64,000 nt of DNA, taken from positions 124,001 to 188,000 of the forward strand of contig JADJAG010000005.1 in NCBI GenBank assembly GCA_016704325.1, read 5' to 3'. The stretch's first letter is position 1, and each line of letters opens with the position of its first letter. The stretch comes from Chitinophagaceae bacterium. Its GTDB lineage: Bacteria; Bacteroidota; Bacteroidia; Chitinophagales; UBA10324. Of this stretch, positions 57,444 to 64,000 are shown piece after piece. The notes beneath the pieces were generated by a model. That model was not told where the DNA came from and searched no databases. It saw only the letters and a program-made list of their open reading frames with translations. Both the position numbers and the translations under genes were made by a program.

Positions 57444-59627
57444 ATGAAAAAATATTATTTGCTGAGCGTTGCTTTCTTTTCTTTTCTGGCTTCCGCCGCA
57501 CAGTCTCCACTTACCCTCGAAGATATCTGGAGTAAACCCACATTCTCCGGTAAATCAGTTGCCGGCTATACTTCCATGAAGGATGGAGAACACTATAGTG
57601 CTGTGCAGTATAATGCTGACAATTTGCAAAATTATCTGGTCTATTCATTTGCAACAGGGATGGTTACTGATACCATTGCCCTCGGGAAAAAACTGGTACC
57701 GGTTGATTCTTCAAACGTTATTTCACCGGAAAGTTTTGTGCTCAGTAATGATGAAGAGCGTGTTTTGTTTGAAACGGAACCGGAGGCTATTTACCGGCAT
57801 TCATCCCTGTCTTCCTGGTTTGTTTATGACAGGATCACAGGTCAGCTCAAACCTGTTTCCAATGGTGGCAAACAACAGGTGCCGGCATTTTCTCCGGATA
57901 ATAATAAGATAGCTTTTGTTCGTAGTAACAATATTTTCTACAGGGATCTGATAACAGGCAAAGAAATTCAGGTAACAACGGACGGGCAACAGAATGTAAT
58001 TATTAATGGTATTGCCGATTGGGTCTACCAGGAAGAGTTCGCATTTGTGCAGGCATATCAATGGTCGCCCGATGGCAAATACATTGCTTATTATCGCTTT
58101 GATGAAAGCGAAGTTCCGGAGTATACGGTGCAATATTTCACCGGCTTGTATCCTGAAAACTATACCTATAAGTATCCAAAAGTTGGAGAAAAAAATGCTG
58201 TGGTTTCCATACATATCTATGAAGTGGCTTCCGGTAATCAGGTAAAGGTTGATCTCGGTACTGAAACCAATCAATATGTTCCACGAATAAAATGGACGCT
58301 GGATGCAACTACATTATGTGTGTTCAGGATGAACCGTTGGCAGAATACATTGGAACTATTGCTTGCTGATGTTACCTCCGGCAAAACAAAACTTATGTAT
58401 AAAGAGGTGAATGACCGATACCTCGAAATCAATAATCACCTCACTTTTTTCAATGCCAATAATAATTTTATCTGGATGAGTGAAAGGGACGGCTACAATC
58501 ATCTTTACATTGGTAATGTTAGCGACGGAAAACTGACACAGGTAACCAGGGGCACCTGGGATGTTACTGATTTTTATGGTATGGATGAGAAAAGCAAACA
58601 GTTATTCTATCAATCAGCGGAAGTCTCACCGATGGAACGGTATGTCTATGCAGTATCTTTTGATGGAAAAAAGAAGCGCCGGCTTTCACCTGCACCTGGC
58701 TGGAATGAGGCATCGTTTAACAATACCTTCACGTACATGATGATAAAACATTCCTCCGCGAATATGCCGGCAGATTTTGTATTGTATGGTAAAAAAGGAG
58801 AAGTGGTTCGTCAATTAGAAGACAATAACAAACTGAAAGAAAAGCTGAAGCAATATCCGTTAAGTAAAAAGGAATTTTTCTCGTTCACTACTTCTGAAGG
58901 CGTTACCCTGAACGGATGGATGATCAAACCCTGGAACTTCGACAGCACCGGGAAGTACCCTGTTTTCATGACGGAATATGGCGGGCCCGGAAGCCAAAAG
59001 GTGTTGGATCAATGGGGCGGAAGCGATTACCTGTTTCATCAGTACCTGGCACAGGAAGGTTATATGGTGGCTTGTATTGATAATCGTGGTACCGGTGCGC
59101 GTGGCGAAGAATTTAGAAAGATGACCTATCTGCAATTGGGAAAATATGAAACGATTGATCAGATAGAAGGTGCAAAATACTTAGGTACACTACCTTTTGT
59201 TGACGCCGGCCGCATAGGCATTTTTGGATGGAGCTATGGCGGATATCTTTCAGCCTTGTGTATGGAACTTGGCGCTGATATTTTTAAAGCAGGAATTTCT
59301 GTGGCTCCTGTTACAGATTGGAGATACTATGATAGTGTATACACCGAACGATACATGCGTGACGGAAAAGAGAATGAATCAGGTTATGTGAATGGCTCAC
59401 CGGTTACGTATGCCGGAAAAATCAAGGGCAATTTTCTATTGATAGCCGGCCTTGCAGATGATAATGTCCATTACCAGAATACAGCTGTTTTTATAAAAAA
59501 ACTCTATGAAAACAATGTCCAATTTGATCAAATGACTTTTCCTGATAAGAACCATAGTATAAGGGGAGGAAATACACGATATTATTTATACACCCGGATG
59601 ACATCGTGGATTAAGGAGCATCTTTAG
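57444..59627 (+). CDS. S9 family (DPP IV-like) peptidase
   Basis: About 727 residues from the ATG at 57444; an upstream in-frame start at 57426 is less likely because the next codons give a clean signal peptide (YYLLSVAFFSFLASAAQS). An N-terminal eight-bladed propeller (about 40-480) carries the Glu-rich QEEFAFVQAYQWSPDG motif of DPP IV. The C-terminal alpha/beta hydrolase has Ser597 in GWSYGGYL, Asp in AGLADDNVH and His in DKNHSI. It should remove dipeptides from the N-terminus of peptides, in the periplasm or at the cell surface. A POT peptide transporter gene follows, fitting peptide use. Confidence 0.93.
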   Translation: MKKYYLLSVAFFSFLASAAQSPLTLEDIWSKPTFSGKSVAGYTSMKDGEHYSAVQYNADNLQNYLVYSFATGMVTDTIALGKKLVPVDSSNVISPESFVLSNDEERVLFETEPEAIYRHSSLSSWFVYDRITGQLKPVSNGGKQQVPAFSPDNNKIAFVRSNNIFYRDLITGKEIQVTTDGQQNVIINGIADWVYQEEFAFVQAYQWSPDGKYIAYYRFDESEVPEYTVQYFTGLYPENYTYKYPKVGEKNAVVSIHIYEVASGNQVKVDLGTETNQYVPRIKWTLDATTLCVFRMNRWQNTLELLLADVTSGKTKLMYKEVNDRYLEINNHLTFFNANNNFIWMSERDGYNHLYIGNVSDGKLTQVTRGTWDVTDFYGMDEKSKQLFYQSAEVSPMERYVYAVSFDGKKKRRLSPAPGWNEASFNNTFTYMMIKHSSANMPADFVLYGKKGEVVRQLEDNNKLKEKLKQYPLSKKEFFSFTTSEGVTLNGWMIKPWNFDSTGKYPVFMTEYGGPGSQKVLDQWGGSDYLFHQYLAQEGYMVACIDNRGTGARGEEFRKMTYLQLGKYETIDQIEGAKYLGTLPFVDAGRIGIFGWSYGGYLSALCMELGADIFKAGISVAPVTDWRYYDSVYTERYMRDGKENESGYVNGSPVTYAGKIKGNFLLIAGLADDNVHYQNTAVFIKKLYENNVQFDQMTFPDKNHSIRGGNTRYYLYTRMTSWIKEHL

Positions 59628-59863
59628 CAGGGAAATTTCTATTGGATGGTTATCCGTTAAAAGTTGGCAGAATGGCGTACTACTTTTGTAATGGTTGTTT
59701 TGAAGTATTACAAAGCATACCTAAAGGTTTATTTTGAATACTATCTTATGTAATCCAACTATTGCTAACAGCCGATACGTGTCGCAAATTGCAAACTGTC
59801 GATAACCCAAATTATCTTTTTCTGATAATTCTGCTATTTTTACCATGAACCAAAAAAATCATC

Positions 59864-61543
59864 ATGTCTGCACCTGCTATTAAGAAAGGCCATCCAAAAG
59901 CGCTGTATATTTTGTTTTTCACAGAGATGTGGGAACGATTTGGTTATTACCTGATGGTGGGAATTTTCCTTTTGTACCTTATTGATCCTTCAGGCAATGG
60001 CGGTAAGGGTCTCGACAATGCCAATGCCGCAGATATCGTAGGTTCCTTTATTGCACTGGTCTATCTTACTCCTTTCATCGGCGGCTTAATTGCAGATCGT
60101 TACCTGGGATATCGAAAATCAATTTTGATTGGAGGTGCATTAATGGCCCTTGGGTACCTGGGCTTGTCGTTTCCAGGGGATACTGCAATGTATCTTTCAT
60201 TGCTGTGCATTATTATCGGCAATGGATTTTTTAAGCCGAATATTTCTACCCTGCTTGGTAATATTTACAGCGCGGATGAACTCAAACCGCAAAAGGATGC
60301 AGCATATGGTATCTTCTACATGGGTATAAATATTGGGGCATTCTTCTGCAATTTTGTCGCGGCATACCTGCGTAACTATTATGGCTGGGGATATGCTTTT
60401 GCTGCAGCCGGTGTAGGTATGGTGATTGCATTGATAATTTTTGCGATTAACTATAAAGATGAAAAGATAGTAGGTGGCGATGTGAAGAAACCACTGCAAA
60501 AGGAAGACATGCCGATCAGTAAGATATTGGCTTCTGTATTTCTTCCGGCTATACTGGCCGGCATTCTGGGCTGGAACATCAGTTCGATCATCGGCAGCAC
60601 CATCTTTGGAACTAAATCTAACGATGCATTTATGTTTGCCTGCGTACCCATTATTATTTTCTATGCAGGACTTTTAATAAGAGCTTCCAAAGAAGATAAG
60701 CGCGGTCTTGGTGCATTGCTTGCATTTTTTGCAGTGTCCATCGTTTTTTGGGTAATCTATAATCAAAACAGCACGGCACTTACCATCTGGGCGCAAACTT
60801 ATACAGACCGCAACATGCCTGAATCCGGTGTTGCCTGGACCAAACCTTTCGGCATGTTACAAACAGTGACCTCTGATACGGTAGACATAACCAAAGTAGA
60901 TAAGTATTTTGCCGCTGTGCTGGATGAGAATGGAAATACCATCCAAACAAAAGGAGTTGATCCATATCTTCAGAATCTTCCGAAAGAAGAATGGCCTGCT
61001 CCCGGAGAAGAGAAGAAACTCATATCACCTGAATTATATCAATCCGTCAATCCATTTTTTATAGTGTTGTTTACCCCGTTAATCGCAGTATGGTTTTTCG
61101 GATGGTTAAGAAGAAGAAATAAAGAACCATCAACACCTTCCAAAATTGGCATAGGCATGGTGCTTGCAGGACTTTCTTCGCTGATGATGATTGCGGCGGT
61201 TATGTCCACCAACATTTATGAAGACAAATCGCACATGCTTTGGCTGATTTGTACGTATGCTATCTTTACGATGGGTGAATTGTTGATCAGTCCGATAGGC
61301 TTATCGATGGTTTCCAAATTGTCACCACCGCGCCTTACCGCTTTGATGATGGGCGCCTGGTTCCTGATAAATTCTATAGCCGGAAAAATATCCGGTCTCA
61401 TGGCAACATTCTGGGATGAGTTTCCTGATAAGAAAGATTATTTCCTGATCTTGTTTGTAGCCGCCATGTTTGCCGCAGTCATCTTATTCTCTATGGTGAA
61501 GTGGCTTCGGTCAGTGGTACGTGAGAAGACGGGTACTGATTAA
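59864..61543 (+). CDS. POT family proton-dependent peptide transporter
   Basis: A 559-residue MFS transporter of the POT/PTR2 family. The proton-coupling motif ExxERFxYY is present as E21-M-W-E24-R25-F-G-Y-Y at 21-29. Two six-helix bundles flank a long linker. Further family elements are GNGFFKPNISTLLGNIY and GELLISPIGLSMVSKLSPPRL. It imports di- and tripeptides in the inner membrane and pairs with the DPP IV-like peptidase upstream. The length is longer than DtpT because of an insert between helices in the second half. Confidence 0.93.
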   Translation: MSAPAIKKGHPKALYILFFTEMWERFGYYLMVGIFLLYLIDPSGNGGKGLDNANAADIVGSFIALVYLTPFIGGLIADRYLGYRKSILIGGALMALGYLGLSFPGDTAMYLSLLCIIIGNGFFKPNISTLLGNIYSADELKPQKDAAYGIFYMGINIGAFFCNFVAAYLRNYYGWGYAFAAAGVGMVIALIIFAINYKDEKIVGGDVKKPLQKEDMPISKILASVFLPAILAGILGWNISSIIGSTIFGTKSNDAFMFACVPIIIFYAGLLIRASKEDKRGLGALLAFFAVSIVFWVIYNQNSTALTIWAQTYTDRNMPESGVAWTKPFGMLQTVTSDTVDITKVDKYFAAVLDENGNTIQTKGVDPYLQNLPKEEWPAPGEEKKLISPELYQSVNPFFIVLFTPLIAVWFFGWLRRRNKEPSTPSKIGIGMVLAGLSSLMMIAAVMSTNIYEDKSHMLWLICTYAIFTMGELLISPIGLSMVSKLSPPRLTALMMGAWFLINSIAGKISGLMATFWDEFPDKKDYFLILFVAAMFAAVILFSMVKWLRSVVREKTGTD

Positions 61544-61567
61544 AAAGTTTAGAAACCGGAATAATGT

Positions 61568-61596
61568 AAAGGGTGACTTCAATAAAGTCACCCTTT
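61568..61596 (+). terminator. bidirectional intrinsic terminator
   Basis: AAAGGGTGACTT (61568-61579), a 5-base loop, AAGTCACCCTTT (61585-61596), with further T on the right and A on the left. It lies between two convergent genes and can stop transcription from either side. Confidence 0.9.
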
Positions 61597-61619
61597 TTAA
61601 TTTGGGACCTGCTGGCTGG

Positions 61620-64000
61620 CTATTTCACAATTACCCTGACGCCTTCCGAATGGCTGGTAAACTCCGGTGCATACATGCATTGAATAGTGGTGATGCCATT
61701 TGAAAAATCACCTTTCAATTGCACGCGCAGTGGATATTCAAACACATAGGTTCCTTTACGTAAATAATCAAAGAAGAAATTTGTTGCGGCATCCCGGGTC
61801 TCTTCATAGTATCCTAATCCATCCTGCCATTGATACCCGCTCAATACATTCATTGGTTCAAAACAGGCTGCCCGCATATCTTTCATATGAACGTACTCCA
61901 TATCACGGTCTGTCCGCAATTCTACAACAACTTTTACAAGATCACCGGGATGGAGGATCGTGGAAGTAGTGATAGGTTCAAGCACCGGGCCGGCAGCACT
62001 GTTACGTTGCAGGTATAATTTCTTTTTCAATGAAAGCGGTGTTGCTGCTGGTGTAATTTTATCGAGTTGCTCAAAATACTGCCAGTAAACAGCACCCCAG
62101 CTTACACCATCCTCACTGCTTTTGCGGACAACTTTTATTGATCCCATTTGCGGTGTGATCTCATTTTCCTTCCAGGAAGTTTTGTAATAGCCTGTTCCGG
62201 GCTCTGCATTCGTCTTTGCTAAATCAACTACCTGCTTGCCAAGCGAAACCGTTATCGCAGGTTCATTCATCAGCCAGGTGCTGCCTCTGAGTAATAAGGC
62301 ATATACAGCCTCTGCTGTTGCCTTGGTGGATTTCCATTCATTGGTTTGCTTCTGCTTCAGCAACCAAAGTTTCATTGCATCAACAGATGCCACGTCATTG
62401 CCTGCTTCATCAAAGGCTTCAATCAGCAAAGCCTGTGTTTCAACAGGAGCTTCATACCAATAATAGCCACTGCTGTTGCTTTTCCAATACATGCCAAGCT
62501 CTTCATGTACGATAGCATTTTCTTTCAGTGATTTAAGAATGGAAGCCGCAGTTTTTTTATCACCGGATCTGTACAATGCAAGGGCAATCATTCCCTGTGC
62601 ATAGATGCCTTGCTTGGTCCAGTATTGCTGCACCTGCGATTTGTAGTAGTCGGATGCTTTTTTATTTTTTTCGGCAATAGGAATATCATTGAAATAACTT
62701 CTCGCATAAAAATAATACGCAGCATGATAACTGAGATTATTCTGATCTGTATTCACTTTATATTTAATGAGGTTATCGTAATCTTCCTGTATTCGAGCAT
62801 CAAGATATGGAATAGCCCTTTCCACCATTGTGCGTGTTTTAATTTCTGTGCCGGCAATATTTAATTGTTGCAGATGACCAATGCCGGCAAGTATGTATTG
62901 TGTTATATAACGGTTGTCAGGCCCTCCTGCAAACCACGCCCAGCCTCCGTTTGGTGTCTGCAGTTGCTCGAGTTGCTGTAATGCCGCACTCATTTCACTG
63001 CTCATCCGGTTAAGATCGAAGAGCAGGGCAATTCTTTTTTTGCGTTCCGATTCGTCCTGCGATTGTAATACCCAGGGTGTTTCCTGCAAAAGCAATGATT
63101 TCAGCTCCTGGTTTTTTTCGAGATTGGATAGGAGGGCATCCGGGTTTAAGTTTCTCCATTGGTCAAACACCTGCTTAATCTTTGGATTTGAATTCGCGAT
63201 GTGACTTGCCAATGCATTTGCATAGAAACGATTGAAGGTTTGCTCCGAACATTGATACGGATATTCCATCAGGTAAGGCAATGCCTGCACAGCATACCAG
63301 GCAGGATTGCTGGTGAATTCTAAGGTGAGATGGTAATTTTTTAGAGTTGAGGAAGCTCCGGACTGCAGCAACTTCGTGAAAGAATAATTCTTTTCGGCAT
63401 TGCCACGAATGTTTATTGGTAATGATTCAGTCACTAACATTTTATTGGATAAAACCGGCAGTACATTTTCTTCACCGTCTGATTGATTGCCTGCTTTTGC
63501 AATCAACCGGTATGCAATTGCTTCAAAGCCTTCCGGCACGGTGAGGGCCCATGACAATGCCGTACTTTGTCCTTTCTCAACAGTGAATGCCAAAACATTG
63601 CTTGTATTTCCAAAATCCATATCCACAGGTTGCATGGTAAGGGCGTCAAACAATTGCAGCGTGGCTGTTCCTGATAATGCATTGCCGGATAGATTCGTGA
63701 CTTTTCCTGCAAATTGTATTTTATCGCCTTCGCGGAAAAAGCGTGGTGCGTTTGGAATGGCCATTAACTCTTTTTGCGTTACCAGTTCTTTAGAGGTTTG
63801 CGCATAGCGGAGATCTGCTGTATGTGCAAATCCAAGCAGCTTCCAGCGGGTGAGTGCTTCGGGAATGGTAAAAGAGATGATGACATTGCCTGCTGAGTCA
63901 GTTCGCAGTTGGGGGAAGAAGAAAGCCGTCTCCTGCAAATTTTTGCGTACAGCCACGGTCTCTAAGCCGGTATCTTTCTTTACCTCCGTTACAGCAACGG
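61620..64000 (-). CDS. alpha-2-macroglobulin family protein, 5' end outside window
   Basis: The frame is open to the right edge (upstream codons read VAVTEVKKDTGLET), so only the C-terminal ~793 residues are visible. An A2M/macroglobulin segment (VRKNLQETAFFFPQLRTDSAG ... ALTRWKLLGFAHT) is followed by a helical domain with the thioester-type motif YQCSEQTF (CxEQ), as in bacterial alpha-2-macroglobulins and in bacterial complement-like proteins. The rest is the TED/CUB-type C-terminal region. Such proteins are periplasmic or surface protease traps. The N-terminal lipidation signal or bait region cannot be seen. Confidence 0.9.
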   Translation of the reverse strand, partial: VAVTEVKKDTGLETVAVRKNLQETAFFFPQLRTDSAGNVIISFTIPEALTRWKLLGFAHTADLRYAQTSKELVTQKELMAIPNAPRFFREGDKIQFAGKVTNLSGNALSGTATLQLFDALTMQPVDMDFGNTSNVLAFTVEKGQSTALSWALTVPEGFEAIAYRLIAKAGNQSDGEENVLPVLSNKMLVTESLPINIRGNAEKNYSFTKLLQSGASSTLKNYHLTLEFTSNPAWYAVQALPYLMEYPYQCSEQTFNRFYANALASHIANSNPKIKQVFDQWRNLNPDALLSNLEKNQELKSLLLQETPWVLQSQDESERKKRIALLFDLNRMSSEMSAALQQLEQLQTPNGGWAWFAGGPDNRYITQYILAGIGHLQQLNIAGTEIKTRTMVERAIPYLDARIQEDYDNLIKYKVNTDQNNLSYHAAYYFYARSYFNDIPIAEKNKKASDYYKSQVQQYWTKQGIYAQGMIALALYRSGDKKTAASILKSLKENAIVHEELGMYWKSNSSGYYWYEAPVETQALLIEAFDEAGNDVASVDAMKLWLLKQKQTNEWKSTKATAEAVYALLLRGSTWLMNEPAITVSLGKQVVDLAKTNAEPGTGYYKTSWKENEITPQMGSIKVVRKSSEDGVSWGAVYWQYFEQLDKITPAATPLSLKKKLYLQRNSAAGPVLEPITTSTILHPGDLVKVVVELRTDRDMEYVHMKDMRAACFEPMNVLSGYQWQDGLGYYEETRDAATNFFFDYLRKGTYVFEYPLRVQLKGDFSNGITTIQCMYAPEFTSHSEGVRVIVK

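Overview
The window looks like chromosomal DNA of a Bacteroidota bacterium, probably of the Chitinophagales/Sphingobacteriia type. The signs are several secreted proteins ending in type IX secretion (T9SS) sorting domains, a PorP/SprF protein, GldC, PKD and SBBP-repeat proteins with gliding-motility C-termini, two ECF sigma/anti-sigma pairs, a TAnnTTTG-like promoter box, and the acpP-fabF-rnc order with a nearby IPExxxVDY gene. I see no rRNA, tRNA, CRISPR array, phage or transposase.

Layout. 1-4.1 kb: a DUF6544 protein cut by the left edge, a small membrane protein and a cation P-type ATPase. 4.1-6.4 kb: a redox/sulfur cassette (Crp/Fnr regulator, two DUF2892-like proteins, DUF6132, rhodanese, thioredoxin). 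6.4-7.3 kb: non-coding DNA with palindromic repeats and gene remnants. 7.3-13.8 kb: three T9SS cargo proteins in one minus-strand unit. 14-22 kb: an accessory island with a deoxyribosyltransferase-like/TIR-like protein, a two-TM CBS-like protein, a TIR-TIR-SLOG protein, a membrane DUF4407-like/coiled-coil/TPR/ATPase protein and a helical-TIR protein. It resembles nucleotide-signalling conflict (anti-phage) systems, and I do not recognise it as a named system. 22.2-28 kb: rnc, fabF, acpP, IPExxxVDY, pterin dehydratase and a PKD adhesin-like protein. 28-37 kb: Kup, two ECF sigma/anti-sigma-barrel pairs, a 4 x 137 bp tandem repeat and a T9SS protein. 37-45 kb: pirin, NhaD, histone-deacetylase-like hydrolase, GldC, nrdB and nrdA. 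45-52 kb: an ABC ATPase, an ABC permease fused to an M1 peptidase, and a LytS/LytTR pair. 52-64 kb: small envelope proteins, PorP/SprF, a 1180-residue PKD protein, a DPP IV-like peptidase, a POT transporter and an alpha-2-macroglobulin-like protein cut by the right edge.

A caution applies throughout. At least eight genes are split by single-base indels, mostly in homopolymer runs, while the two halves still read as one conserved protein. They include the core genes nrdA and rnc. I treat these as single genes with probable sequence errors and give merged coordinates. Real decay of some of them cannot be excluded from the sequence alone.
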